From Desulfobulbus propionicus (GTDB lineage Bacteria > Desulfobacterota > Desulfobulbia > Desulfobulbales > Desulfobulbaceae): a stretch of DNA of 64,000 nucleotides. The DNA lies in NCBI GenBank assembly GCA_002748735.1, contig PDTC01000022.1, positions 30,476 through 94,475 of the forward strand, in the 5' to 3' direction. The notes under the pieces are model-generated. The model worked only from the letters and a program-made list of their open reading frames with translations, did no database searches and had not been told where the DNA came from. This document shows positions 17,801 through 26,526 of the stretch, in pieces (the stretch's first letter is position 1; every line of letters starts with the position of its first letter). A program made the translations under genes and the position numbers.

Positions 17801-17945
17801 ATATCATCTGGTTTGTCACTTATCAACAGCGTTTCATTGACAATTGTATTTATATTTGTGAACGGGTTCAGGCCGCACCTGTACAGCCGTTGTTTCTCGC
17901 AGGTCTGTTCGGCTCACCCATCTCATCTCTGACAGGAGAAAACGA

Positions 17946-18434
17946 ATGAAAAACAGGCGAATTTTTGTGGTAACCTTGTTGACCTTGATGGCAATCGGCT
18001 TTTCCGGCTGCGCCAGTAATCCTTTTGTTGCGCCTCCCCTTTCCGGCGGTGCAGAGGCAGGTGGGCTTTTGCCTGTCAGTGCCTTTGCCGATGATATTCA
18101 GGATATCGTTTTACCCGCAGAGATGGAGTGGGTGCGCAAGGATACCATGGCCATCAAGTCCGAGTCGTTCCGTGGGGGAATCTGGAAATACAAGGGAAGA
18201 CTGGAGGTGATCGGCCTTAAGGACTATATGATCAACTCCATGCAGGACAACAAGTGGAAACTGGTCGGTGAGTCGGTCTCCAAGGAGATCGTCCTCGCCT
18301 TTGTCAAGCCCAACAAGACCTGCATGATAGTACTGGGTGACAGCTTTAATGGCTCGACCCTCACCCTCTATGTCACCAATGACAAGACCGCTGCTGCCGG
18401 GCTCAATCCCTTTGGGGAACCAGTCAGCCAGTGA
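17946..18434 (+). CDS. Outer- or inner-membrane lipoprotein of unknown function
   Basis: 162 residues with a lipoprotein signal: MKNRRIFVVTLLTLMAIGFSGCAS, with Cys24 as the lipid-bearing residue. The mature part has a Gly/Pro-rich linker and then a small alpha/beta domain (VLPAEMEWVRKDTMAIKSES, GGIWKYKGRLEV, YMINSMQDNKWKLV, TCMIVLGDS, STLTLYVTND). The layout resembles DUF4810/DUF799-like small envelope lipoproteins, but I do not recognise the exact family. AGGAGA precedes the ATG. Its stop overlaps the coaBC start (ATGA), which is notable because coaBC is a cytosolic enzyme; coupling may be only translational. Confidence 0.8.
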   Translation: MKNRRIFVVTLLTLMAIGFSGCASNPFVAPPLSGGAEAGGLLPVSAFADDIQDIVLPAEMEWVRKDTMAIKSESFRGGIWKYKGRLEVIGLKDYMINSMQDNKWKLVGESVSKEIVLAFVKPNKTCMIVLGDSFNGSTLTLYVTNDKTAAAGLNPFGEPVSQ

Positions 18435-19687
18435 GCGGCGCTGCCCAGGCATCAGCACGGCAGGATATTGTCACCGGTCTCCACGGTAAACATCTTCTGC
18501 TGGGGGTCACCGGCTCCATTGCCGCCTACAAGGCGGCGCAGTGGGTGCGAAACCTGGTGGTCGAGGAGGCCGAGGTGTCGGTGGTGCTTACTGCCGCTGC
18601 CACCCGGTTTGTCACGCCGTTGACCTTTGCGGCGCTGTCGCAGCGGCAGGTCTATGAGGATATGTTTGCCGATGATGCCGAAGGGGCGATGGCGCATATC
18701 AACCTGCCCCGGCAAGCCGACCTGCTGCTCATCGCCCCTGCCTCTGCCCACACCATCGCCCGCCTCGCCCATGGCCTTGCCGATGACCTGCTCACCGCCT
18801 CTGTCCTGGCTGCTGACAGACCAGTGGTCATCTGTCCGGCCATGAACGCGAAAATGTTTGCCCATCCTGCCACCCAGGCGAACCTTGAGACCCTGAGAGG
18901 CTACGGGTATCACCTTGTCGAACCGGGAACCGGGGCGCTTGCCTGCGGTGAAACAGGCAACGGCAGACTGGCCGGCTGGGACCGGGTCAGGGAGCAGCTG
19001 CTGGCCCTGCTCACTCCTGATGATCTTGCTGGCAAAAAGGTACTGATCACTGCTGGCCCGACGCGGGAACCCCTGGATCCGGCCCGCTACCTGACCAACC
19101 GTTCCAGCGGCAAGATGGGGTACGCGCTTGCCAGGACAGCGATACGGCGCGGCGCCGAGGTGACCCTGGTGACCGGACCTGTGCAGACGCCTCCACCCCC
19201 TGGGGTGACCCTTGTTTGCGTCGAAACCACAGAGGACATGCGGAACAGGGTGCTCGACCTGGCGTCGACACAGGACATCATTGTCAAGGCCGCTGCTGTC
19301 GCCGATTACCGGGCAAAAGCTGTCGCTGCCCAGAAACTCAAAAAAAGGCACTGGGACGCAGAGCTGCGCCTCATCGAAACCACCGATATCCTTGCGGAGC
19401 TGGGGCGGCGTAAAAAAGAGGGCCAATTCCTGGTAGGGTTTGCTGCCGAGAGTGCAGACTTCCTCGAAGAGGGGCAGCGTAAACTGCGGGAGAAGCAGGC
19501 TGATCTTGTGGTTGTCAACGATATCCTTGGCACGGACACCGGCTTTGATGTGGACACCAACCAGGTGCTTCTCGTCGATGGTCACGGGGCTGTCCAGGTG
19601 CCACTGCTCTCCAAGGAAGCGACTGCCAATCGTATCTGGAGCCGGGTAGTTGATCTCTGTTCTTCACGAGATCTGCAGGGGGCGTGA
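18431..19687 (+). CDS. coaBC: Bifunctional phosphopantothenoylcysteine decarboxylase/synthetase
   Basis: Two consecutive steps of CoA synthesis: CTP-dependent joining of 4-phosphopantothenate with cysteine (CoaB, C-terminal half) and FMN-dependent decarboxylation (CoaC, N-terminal half). 418 residues. CoaC landmarks: LLGVTGSIAAYKAAQ, substrate clamp ICPAMNAKMF (family consensus PxMNxxMW, here Phe for Trp), and catalytic Cys in LACGETGNGRL. CoaB landmarks: VLITAGPTREPLDPARYLTN, NRSSGKMGYALA, the lysine loop KLKKRHW, and GFAAES. It overlaps the upstream lipoprotein by four bases and the downstream darP (GTGA). Confidence 0.95.
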   Translation: MSGAAQASARQDIVTGLHGKHLLLGVTGSIAAYKAAQWVRNLVVEEAEVSVVLTAAATRFVTPLTFAALSQRQVYEDMFADDAEGAMAHINLPRQADLLLIAPASAHTIARLAHGLADDLLTASVLAADRPVVICPAMNAKMFAHPATQANLETLRGYGYHLVEPGTGALACGETGNGRLAGWDRVREQLLALLTPDDLAGKKVLITAGPTREPLDPARYLTNRSSGKMGYALARTAIRRGAEVTLVTGPVQTPPPPGVTLVCVETTEDMRNRVLDLASTQDIIVKAAAVADYRAKAVAAQKLKKRHWDAELRLIETTDILAELGRRKKEGQFLVGFAAESADFLEEGQRKLREKQADLVVVNDILGTDTGFDVDTNQVLLVDGHGAVQVPLLSKEATANRIWSRVVDLCSSRDLQGA

Positions 19688-20214
19688 TCACGGTGCAGTT
19701 GAGTCGATCTGAGCAGAAAAGGCGGGCCAGGGCCGTGGAAAACCTGGCCGTGGCCCTGGCCAATATGTCGGCACAGGTTCTTGAACAGGCGCCCTGTACG
19801 CCGGAGATCATCGAGGAACTGCAGGCTGCCGCGTCCCTGAAGGGTGGCGCCCGCAAACGCCAGCTGAAGTTTGTCACCAAACTGCTTCGCCAGCACCCCC
19901 ACGAGGCGCTCTATGATTTTGTGACCCGGTTCAAAGGAGAAAAGCTCAAGACCACCAGGGCATTTCATGAGCTGGAGTATCTGCGCAACGCCCTGATTGA
20001 GGAGGCGCTCGAGCACTACCGGATTAGTCGTGATCAGCAGCTTGACTGGGAGGAGGACTGGCCCAGCGAGGTTGTGCCGGATATCTGCCGGCAACTCCCG
20101 GAAGTGGACGGTATGAACCTGAAACGTCTTGCCCACCTCTTTGCCCGAACACGTAATCCCCGGCACAGCCGAGAGATATTCAGGCTACTGAAATCGGCGC
20201 AGGAGCTTTCCTGA
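19684..20214 (+). CDS. darP: Ribosome-associated protein DarP/YjgA
   Basis: 176 residues matching the DUF615/YjgA family, which assists late 50S subunit assembly in Proteobacteria. LSRSEQKRRARAVENLAVAL parallels the S.SE.KR.A..L..LG segment of E. coli YjgA; GGARKRQLKFVTKLLRQ matches GRRRQLQLIGKMLRQ; the C-terminus RTRNPRHSREIFRLLKSA matches the KSARQIFQYLREL block. Mostly helical and basic. It starts at GTG 19684 overlapping the coaBC stop. The family is best known from gamma- and betaproteobacteria, so its presence here is a point of taxonomic interest. Confidence 0.85.
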   Translation: MITVQLSRSEQKRRARAVENLAVALANMSAQVLEQAPCTPEIIEELQAAASLKGGARKRQLKFVTKLLRQHPHEALYDFVTRFKGEKLKTTRAFHELEYLRNALIEEALEHYRISRDQQLDWEEDWPSEVVPDICRQLPEVDGMNLKRLAHLFARTRNPRHSREIFRLLKSAQELS

Positions 20215-20555
20215 CGCTGGCCGGCCTCTTTTACTGGCAACAGCCTGCAGCTCTTTTCTTGTTGCCCCATATCGATATCGACTTTTTTATTTTTTTAGTG
20301 TAAAAGTATAATCTTTTAATCTGTAAAGGTTAATATGTCCGACTTAGGGCAGCACAGGGTGTTTTCCTGGAGAGCCAGGTTACGGGGACGGCAGACAGGC
20401 AACATCCGGCAGACTCCCTCCTGCTCCAATTCCGAAAAACGATATCAGCAGGGCCTGCCAGCCTGTAACGGTGTCGCGCTGCTTGCCCACTGTCGGCGAG
20501 GTGTGGGCAGCACCGATATCTTAACAACGATCAACCACGCAAAGGATTGTCAACC
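20215..20555 (+). other. Intergenic region and leader upstream of tolQ
   Basis: 341 bases with no convincing gene. A perfect -10 hexamer TATAAT lies at 20307-20312, with only T-rich sequence at the -35 position, so the promoter is tentative. The leader of about 240 bases after it is GC-richer and has several short dyads; a GTG/ATG frame from 20335 would encode 81 residues unlike any family I know and is probably not translated. Confidence 0.4.
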
Positions 20556-21242
20556 GTGTCAATGTCCATTATTACAATGATTGCCCATGCGGGCCCCATG
20601 GTCAAGCTGGTGATGCTGACCCTTCTCCTCTTCTCCGTCGTCTCCTGGGCAATAGTTATCATGAAGCAGGTCATGTTCAGGCGAGCGCGAGTGGCGACCC
20701 ATGGTTTTCTTGAGATATTCTGGAAGTGCAAGACACTCAACGACGCCTGCAAGGCTGCCGGAGAGCACCCCCAGAGCCCGGAAGCAGCGGTGTTTGTCGC
20801 CGGCTATACAGAGCTCAAAAAAATCAGTCAGGCCCAGGCTGCAGGAGAGGCCACCCTTGAGATGCAGCTCGCCACCATGGACAACCTGAAAAGAACGGTG
20901 CGTAAGGCCCAGCTCCAGGAGAGTGACCGGCTTGGCCGGTCGCTTGCCTTCCTGGCAACCACCGGAAGCGCTACCCCGTTCATCGGCCTGTTCGGGACCG
21001 TTTGGGGGATCATGACATCGTTCCAGGATATCGGGGTGCGCGGCTCAGCCTCGCTGGCCGTTGTTGCTCCGGGAATCTCCGAGGCGCTGGTGGCCACTGC
21101 TGCCGGTCTTGCCGTTGCTATTCCCGCTGTAATCTTTTACAATTATTTTTCCAACAAGCTTGCCGATTCAGATACCGAAGTAGAGAGTTTCACTTCGGAT
21201 TTTTTGAACCTGGTCGAGCGTGATATCCTCTCCAGGGGCTGA
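20556..21242 (+). CDS. tolQ: Tol system proton channel subunit TolQ (ExbB family)
   Basis: Inner-membrane subunit that with TolR uses the proton-motive force to energise TolA during division. 228 residues from GTG 20556, which has AAAGGA nine bases upstream; TTG 20547 and ATG 20562 are alternatives. Three helices: about 10-35 (VKLVMLTLLLFSVVSWAIVI), about 130-155 (FLATTGSATPFIGLFGTVWG) and about 165-190 (ALVATAAGLAVAIPAVIFYN). The GLFGTVWGIMTSF and ATAAGLAVAIPA blocks are MotA/TolQ/ExbB signatures. It leads tolQ-tolR-tolA-tolB-cpoB. Confidence 0.94.
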   Translation: MSMSIITMIAHAGPMVKLVMLTLLLFSVVSWAIVIMKQVMFRRARVATHGFLEIFWKCKTLNDACKAAGEHPQSPEAAVFVAGYTELKKISQAQAAGEATLEMQLATMDNLKRTVRKAQLQESDRLGRSLAFLATTGSATPFIGLFGTVWGIMTSFQDIGVRGSASLAVVAPGISEALVATAAGLAVAIPAVIFYNYFSNKLADSDTEVESFTSDFLNLVERDILSRG

Positions 21243-21244
21243 TT

Positions 21245-21679
21245 ATGGGTATGGGAGTATCAGGCACTAGAGGCGGAAGGGGCAGACGTGGCCTGGTCGC
21301 CGATATCAATGTCACCCCGCTGGTGGATGTCATGCTGGTGCTGCTGATTGTCTTTATGGTGGCAGCGCCGATGATGACCCAGGGTATCGAGGTGAACCTG
21401 CCAAAGACGACGAACAAGTCACTGGCTCAGGAAGATGAACCAGTGGTGGTGACCCTTAACAAGGATGGCGAAATTTTTTTGGGGAAGGTGAAGATGGACA
21501 TCACCCTTCTTCGCCAGCAATTGAGCGCAGCCACTCCTGAGCAAAAGCAGGAGCCTGTCTATCTGCGAGCCGATAAAACTGTTCCTTATGGGATGGTAAT
21601 GGAGACCATGGGATGTATCAAGGCCTCTGGATATGAAAAACTGGGGATGATCACCGAGCCTGACGAAAAAAAACAGTAA
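21245..21679 (+). CDS. tolR: Tol system protein TolR (ExbD family)
   Basis: 144 residues, single-pass inner-membrane partner of TolQ with a periplasmic domain. After a Gly/Arg-rich cytoplasmic start, the helix VTPLVDVMLVLLIVFMVAAP carries the proton-path aspartate in PLVDVMLVLLI. The periplasmic part has PVYLRADKTVPYGMVMETM, the usual ExbD/TolR C-terminal block. Only two bases separate it from tolQ and thirteen from tolA. Confidence 0.94.
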   Translation: MGMGVSGTRGGRGRRGLVADINVTPLVDVMLVLLIVFMVAAPMMTQGIEVNLPKTTNKSLAQEDEPVVVTLNKDGEIFLGKVKMDITLLRQQLSAATPEQKQEPVYLRADKTVPYGMVMETMGCIKASGYEKLGMITEPDEKKQ

Positions 21680-21692
21680 CGCTTTTTCTCTT

Positions 21693-22637
21693 GTGCATAG
21701 ACGATTGATCACTGAGCAGGATTTCTTTTTCGAGCAGCAGCAGTTGGATCGACGCTGGAGGAGTGCCTTTGTCCTCGCAGGTCTGCTGCACGTGCTGGTG
21801 TTTACTGCGGCCATCTATCTCCCTTCCCTCATTGATCGCAAACCCATCCTCGATGAGATCGTGACTGTGGATCTGGTCAGCATGCCGACCCCGGTTGAGG
21901 TTGCGCCTCCGGCCAACCCTCAACCACCGCCACCTCCAGAACCGGAACCGCCTGTAGTGGAGCCGTCACCGCCACCTGAACCTCAGGAGGCAGTTGCCGT
22001 CGCTGAACCGGTAGCCGCGCCTGAACCGGTTGTCGAGGCCAAGCCGATCTCGATCAAACCGAGAAAACGAAAGATCAAAAGGGCTCAGGACACACGGCTT
22101 GCCGAAGAAAAAGAGCGCGAACAGCGCCGGTTAGAAAAAGAGCAGCAAAAACGAGATGTTGAAAAACTCAAGGCAAAAATGCGCCGGGAAGCAGCGTTGG
22201 CAGAGGCGGAGGCCGAGGCAAAACGGCAACAACGCCTTGCTGATGAAGAGTTGCGTAAACGGCGCAAAGAGCTTGCCGCCATGCGCCAAACTGTGACACC
22301 CTCGGGGCAGTCGGGTTCCAAGGGGCGTAAACAGGTGGAGGAGCTGGCTCTGCAGCAGTATCTTGCCTCGTTGCACCAGCGAGTACGTAGCTTCTGGGTG
22401 CTTCCCGAGATGCGGGCCTGGGACAACCAGCTCAAGGCGGTGGTGGTGCTGAGGCTCGGTCCTGATGGCAACCTGCTTGGGATGCAAATGGAACAGCGTT
22501 CCGGTGATCGTTATTTTGACGAATTTGTCGAGAAGACCATTGCCCTGGCCACCCCCATGCCACCGTTTCCAAGGCTTTTGCGAAGGTCCAGTCTTGAAGT
22601 GGGGCTTGTGTTTCGGCCAGGAGAACTTTCCATGTAA
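21693..22637 (+). CDS. tolA: TolA-like energy-transducing protein with TonB-type C-terminus
   Basis: 314 residues from GTG 21693. One N-terminal membrane helix (FVLAGLLHVLVFTAAIYLPS), then a Pro/Glu-rich extended stretch (residues about 70-110), a long charged Lys/Arg/Glu coiled region (about 130-205, KRQQRLADEELRKRRKEL) and a C-terminal TonB/TolA-like domain (LRLGPDGNLLGMQMEQRSGD). This is the TolA layout: anchor, periplasm-spanning helix, and a domain that contacts outer-membrane partners. Position directly after tolQ-tolR supports TolA over TonB. Confidence 0.88.
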   Translation: MHRRLITEQDFFFEQQQLDRRWRSAFVLAGLLHVLVFTAAIYLPSLIDRKPILDEIVTVDLVSMPTPVEVAPPANPQPPPPPEPEPPVVEPSPPPEPQEAVAVAEPVAAPEPVVEAKPISIKPRKRKIKRAQDTRLAEEKEREQRRLEKEQQKRDVEKLKAKMRREAALAEAEAEAKRQQRLADEELRKRRKELAAMRQTVTPSGQSGSKGRKQVEELALQQYLASLHQRVRSFWVLPEMRAWDNQLKAVVVLRLGPDGNLLGMQMEQRSGDRYFDEFVEKTIALATPMPPFPRLLRRSSLEVGLVFRPGELSM

Positions 22638-22746
22638 GGGGAAGTCTCAAGACAAAGATTGGCGCATTTGCAAGTGGTTACGCTCTTGGTTATCTTTAGC
22701 AAGAGTACAGGTGTTGAAACTTTTTCATACCCATTAGGATATCGTT

Positions 22747-24024
22747 ATGAAACGTTTTGTTCGAAGGTTTTTTTCGTGCCTGCTCACGGGCATGGCACTC
22801 TTGGGGCTTGCCGGCCAGGTTCAGGCGGAGCGGGTCTATCTGGATGTGACCGCCTCGGATGTACGAAAGATTGTTATCGCTGTCCCGGATTTCACCGGTA
22901 ACGGTGCCATTGGCAGGCAGGCCGCAGACTTGCTCAGCAAGGCCCTGGAGCTGCACGGTTTCATAGAGGTTCTTGATCCGCAGCGCTATGGGAGGGTGAA
23001 GGAGGCCAACTGGAAAGGGCTTGGGGTTGACTACGTCATCATGGGGCAGTTTTCCACCACTGGAGACCGACTGAGCCTTGAGGGACAGCCACTGGATGTG
23101 GCAGAGAATCGCCTTCTTGGCGGGAGACGTTATAGTGGTTCTACCCGGCAGCAGGAAGAGATGGTTCTCAAACTTTGCGATGGGCTCATTGAGGAGTTCA
23201 CTGGCGAGCCTGGTATCAGTCGGAGCGCCATGGCGTTCATCTCTGATGCGACCGGCAAAAAAGAGGTCTATGTCTCCGATATTTTGGGACTTCATCCCCG
23301 GCAGGTTACCAAGCATCGCCATCTCTGTGTTTCTCCGCGGTTCACTCCGGATGGCCATTTCCTTGCCTATTCAAGCTATCACCACGGCAACCAGGACCTC
23401 TACATCACTGACCTGCGCCAATCCAAGGTGACAAAATTGCTGTCACGATACAGCGGGATGAACCTGGCAGGGGCATTCACGCCCGACGGCCAGCAGATGA
23501 TTGTAACCCTGAGCAAGGGCGGTTCACCTGATCTCTACCTCTTGGACCGCAAAGGAAAAATTCTTCGCCAGCTCACCAGCCGTTCAGGGATAAACGTGTC
23601 AGCCAGTTGTTCCCCTGATGGCTCAAAGATCGTGTTTGTCTCCGACCGTAGCGGCAAACCCCAGATTTACCAGATGGCGTTGAAGTCAGGCCGTACGCAG
23701 CGCCTGACCTTTGAGAACTCGGAGAACTCCGAGCCCAGCTGGTCACCAAAGGGAGACCTGATTGCCTATACTGGGCTGGTGGGGGGCAGATATCAGATTT
23801 TCACCATGGGGGTGGATGGTCGCCATCGCCGCCAGATCTCCTCAGGCTGGGGTGACTTTGAAAGTCCGACCTGGTCCCCTGATGGCAAACAACTTGCCTT
23901 TACACGAAAACGTAATGGTCGCTCGGAGATATGTATTGCCAATCGCAATGGCAAAAATTTTCGAGTGTTATTCAACCTGCCGGGAAATCAAGCCTATCCC
24001 CAGTGGTCTGGACGCAAGCCATAG
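22747..24024 (+). CDS. tolB: Periplasmic Tol-Pal protein TolB
   Basis: 425 residues. Signal peptide MKRFVRRFFSCLLTGMALLG...VQA, an N-terminal alpha/beta domain (IVIAVPDFTGNG, VDYVIMGQF), then a six-bladed beta-propeller of repeated WSPDG-type strands (FTPDGHFLAYSSY, CSPDGSKIVFVSDRSG, WSPKGDLIAYTG, WSPDGKQLAFTRKRNG). TolB normally shuttles between Pal and the TolA/colicin side of the cell envelope. A gap of 109 bases follows tolA. The pal gene that usually comes next is absent. Confidence 0.94.
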   Translation: MKRFVRRFFSCLLTGMALLGLAGQVQAERVYLDVTASDVRKIVIAVPDFTGNGAIGRQAADLLSKALELHGFIEVLDPQRYGRVKEANWKGLGVDYVIMGQFSTTGDRLSLEGQPLDVAENRLLGGRRYSGSTRQQEEMVLKLCDGLIEEFTGEPGISRSAMAFISDATGKKEVYVSDILGLHPRQVTKHRHLCVSPRFTPDGHFLAYSSYHHGNQDLYITDLRQSKVTKLLSRYSGMNLAGAFTPDGQQMIVTLSKGGSPDLYLLDRKGKILRQLTSRSGINVSASCSPDGSKIVFVSDRSGKPQIYQMALKSGRTQRLTFENSENSEPSWSPKGDLIAYTGLVGGRYQIFTMGVDGRHRRQISSGWGDFESPTWSPDGKQLAFTRKRNGRSEICIANRNGKNFRVLFNLPGNQAYPQWSGRKP

Positions 24025-24131
24025 GCGACAGTGGCGATTTTTTTCGCAGCCCTTGACCTTGTTTTGCACCACAGATACTTGAGAGAATTCAACAGCAACA
24101 GCGACAACAAGCGATGTTAAAAGGAGCCGTT

Positions 24132-25151
24132 ATGAGCACTATTAGAAACCTTGCCCTGATCAGTGGGGCAGCCTTGCTGTTCAGCCAGTGTGCGACACAA
24201 AAGGATATGCGTGAGCTCAACTATCAGCTCCGGGCCGTGAACCAGAAGGTGGAGGATGTCAAGAGCTCTGCCGTGGATCCAATGCAAAAGCGCCAGGCCT
24301 CTTCAGTCTCCAGGCTTGACGAGGTGGAGAATGAGCTGCTCAGTGTTCGTTCGCTACTCGAGGAAAATGCTCATCAGAGCACGCAGCTCAGGGAGCAGGT
24401 CAAAGAAGATCTTGCCGCCATGCAGGAAGTGCTTGAGGCACTACGCATGGAAAACGAACAGCGCCTGCAGCTCATGGAGCAGAAGATGGCCCAGGTCACC
24501 TCTGGGCTGGACAGAATGCAGCAGGCCAGAATCAGGGAGGCGGAAAATCGTGCCCGTGAGGCCTCGAGAAGGGCTGAAGAGGCGAGACGAAAAGCTGCTG
24601 CTTCAGCTGCCGGTAAACTGAGGAAGAAAGGGGCACAGGTCAGGATTACTCCCCTGGCAAAAAAGGTGACCCTTGACACGAGGACAAGTGAAGCAAGAAG
24701 ACCCTCAGCGCCGCCCACCGAGGGGGCCCCTGTGGCCACCACCAGCAAACCTGCAAAGCAGACATCGGCACCGCCGCCTGCTCCTGCGGACAATTTTTTG
24801 GCCAAAGGGATGAGTCTGTATGAGGGCGGACAGTTTGAAAAGGCCTATCGGACGTTTGAACAGCTGCTTGCTGAAAACCCGAGAGGAGATACAGCGGCAA
24901 AGATCCTCTACTATATGGGTGAGTGTCTGTTTAACCAGGGGGAGTACGATCTGGCTATCCTGGATTATCAGAAGGTGATCTCCAATCACGCTAAAAACCC
25001 CTTGGCGCCTGCAGCCCTGTACAGGCAGGGGATGAGCTTTGAGAAACTCACCGATATGGAGACCGCCAAAATCATCTACAATAAACTGCGCGCCGACTAT
25101 GCAAACAGCAAGGAGGCTGGTCTTGCGGCAAAACGGCTGGAAAACCTGTAA
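24132..25151 (+). CDS. cpoB: Cell division coordinator CpoB/YbgF-like protein
   Basis: 339 residues from ATG 24132, preceded by AAAGGAG; an upstream in-frame ATG at 24114 is less well placed. The signal peptide ends near LLFSQCATQ, a possible lipobox but with Gln rather than Gly/Ala before Cys. A coiled coil (about 25-145) is followed by an Ala/Pro linker and three TPR units (LAKGMSLYEGGQFEKAYRTFE, ILYYMGECLFNQGEYDLAILD, LYRQGMSFEKLTD). CpoB links Tol to peptidoglycan synthesis at the septum. The family is usually a soluble periplasmic protein; a lipid anchor here would be a variant. Confidence 0.88.
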   Translation: MSTIRNLALISGAALLFSQCATQKDMRELNYQLRAVNQKVEDVKSSAVDPMQKRQASSVSRLDEVENELLSVRSLLEENAHQSTQLREQVKEDLAAMQEVLEALRMENEQRLQLMEQKMAQVTSGLDRMQQARIREAENRAREASRRAEEARRKAAASAAGKLRKKGAQVRITPLAKKVTLDTRTSEARRPSAPPTEGAPVATTSKPAKQTSAPPPAPADNFLAKGMSLYEGGQFEKAYRTFEQLLAENPRGDTAAKILYYMGECLFNQGEYDLAILDYQKVISNHAKNPLAPAALYRQGMSFEKLTDMETAKIIYNKLRADYANSKEAGLAAKRLENL

Positions 25152-25172
25152 CTAGAGAGAAGTACGCAGCTT

Positions 25173-25910
25173 GTGAAGCAGAAGTTGCGGCTGGATGAGC
25201 TCCTTGTGCAGCGCCGCCTGGCCGCAGACCTGAAAGTGGCCAGAGCCCTTGCCCTGGCCGGCCGGGTGATGGTCAATGAACAGCGCTGTGACAAGCCTGG
25301 CTTTTCCGTGTCACCCGAGGTCGAGGTAAGGGTTCGGGCGACTCGGCGGTACGTCAGCCGCAGTGGCGATAAGCTTGACGGTGCGTTAGAGCGTTTCAGG
25401 GTGAATCCATCTGGCAGGATCTGTGTTGATGTTGGCGCGGCAACAGGAGGGTTCACCGACTGCCTGTTACAGCGGGGGGCAAAAAAGGTCTATGCCGTGG
25501 ACGTGGGCTATGGCATTCTTGCCTGGAAATTACGCAGCGATAGCCGGGTCATTGTTCTGGAACGCACTAACGCCAGATATCTTGACAGAAAGGCTGTTCC
25601 TGACCCTGTTGATCTGGCGGTGATCGATGCCTCGTTTATCTCGCTGGAACTGCTGCTGCCGCCGCTGGTACCCCTGTTTAAGGGGCCACCGTGCATCGTT
25701 GCCCTGGTCAAACCCCAGTTTGAACTGGCCCGGGACAAGGTGGCTGCAGGTGGTGTTGTCACTGGTGATGCGTTGCACCGGGAGGCGATCGCCAAGGTTT
25801 GCGCCTGTGCGCAGAGACTGGCTTTGCCCTGTCAAGGGGTTGTCCCCGCCGAGGTCACCGGCGTTAAGGGAAACCAGGAGTATCTGCTGCTGTTGGGAGA
25901 AAAACCATGA
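25173..25910 (+). CDS. tlyA: TlyA-family rRNA (cytidine-2'-O) methyltransferase
   Basis: 245 residues from GTG 25173. S4 RNA-binding domain at residues 1-65 (RLDELLVQRRLAADLKVARA), then an FtsJ-like SAM methyltransferase: DVGAATGGFTDCLLQRGAKK is the SAM-binding loop, VDVGYGILAWKLR, DASFISLELLLPPL and LVKPQFELARDKV. Catalytic K-D-K type residues are in line with the family. TlyA proteins methylate 16S/23S rRNA and are misnamed hemolysins. It follows cpoB by 21 bases. Confidence 0.92.
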   Translation: MKQKLRLDELLVQRRLAADLKVARALALAGRVMVNEQRCDKPGFSVSPEVEVRVRATRRYVSRSGDKLDGALERFRVNPSGRICVDVGAATGGFTDCLLQRGAKKVYAVDVGYGILAWKLRSDSRVIVLERTNARYLDRKAVPDPVDLAVIDASFISLELLLPPLVPLFKGPPCIVALVKPQFELARDKVAAGGVVTGDALHREAIAKVCACAQRLALPCQGVVPAEVTGVKGNQEYLLLLGEKP

Positions 25911-25938
25911 CAGTTGTTCATCAATAAAGGAGAATGGA

Positions 25939-26400
25939 ATGAAGTTGCGTAGGATTAAACGTGTCATTGTTGGTGGTCTTGCTGTTGCAGCCCTTACAGG
26001 AGCTCTTTCCCTGTCTGCACTGGCTGGGGATTATGTCAGTGTTGCCAAGAACAGTGTTAATGTTCGCTCCGGCCCCGATACCTCCTACAAGGTGCTGTAT
26101 GAACTGCCAATAGACTATCCTCTCAGTGTCATGTCCAGAAAGGGGCAGTGGCTCAAAGTTGTTGACGTTGACGGTGATAAAGGCTGGATCTACGAAAAAT
26201 TAGTCTCCAATACGCCCTTTGTGATCGTGACCTCCAAAGAGTGCAATATCCGTAGCGGCCCAGGGACTGATACCAGCATCGTTGGTACGGTCGTCAAAGA
26301 TGTGCTGTTGAAAAAGGAAGGGAGTAAGGGCGACTGGATCAGGATCAGCCATGCGCAGGTAGAGGGCTGGATTCACAGAAACCTGGTCTGGCCGCGCTGA
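25939..26400 (+). CDS. Exported protein with two bacterial SH3 domains
   Basis: 153 residues from ATG 25939, with AAAGGAG nine bases upstream. Signal peptide MKLRRIKRVIVGGLAVAALT...SALA, then two SH3b domains (about 31-90: NSVNVRSGPDTSYKVLYELP; about 95-150: ECNIRSGPGTDTSIVGTV), each with the N-R-SGP signature. Such domains usually bind peptidoglycan stem peptides or serve in wall remodelling; no catalytic domain is attached. It lies 28 bases after tlyA, but a functional link is not obvious. Confidence 0.9.
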   Translation: MKLRRIKRVIVGGLAVAALTGALSLSALAGDYVSVAKNSVNVRSGPDTSYKVLYELPIDYPLSVMSRKGQWLKVVDVDGDKGWIYEKLVSNTPFVIVTSKECNIRSGPGTDTSIVGTVVKDVLLKKEGSKGDWIRISHAQVEGWIHRNLVWPR

Positions 26401-26526
26401 ACTGTACAGTAGTTGATATCCCCCGGAATCGTCAGTCTTGACCTGGGGGAAAGTGTGGCCAGTGACTGGGGTGATACCGGTTATGGCAGCATCTTTTGAA
26501 GATCCAGTGATCCGGGCTCAGCGAAT

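Noticed and set aside
20313-20555. Riboswitch in the tolQ leader
   Set aside because: Several short dyads are present but none matches a riboswitch consensus that I know.
20335-20580. 81-residue frame upstream of tolQ
   Set aside because: Overlaps the tolQ start region, no recognisable product; more likely a leader sequence.
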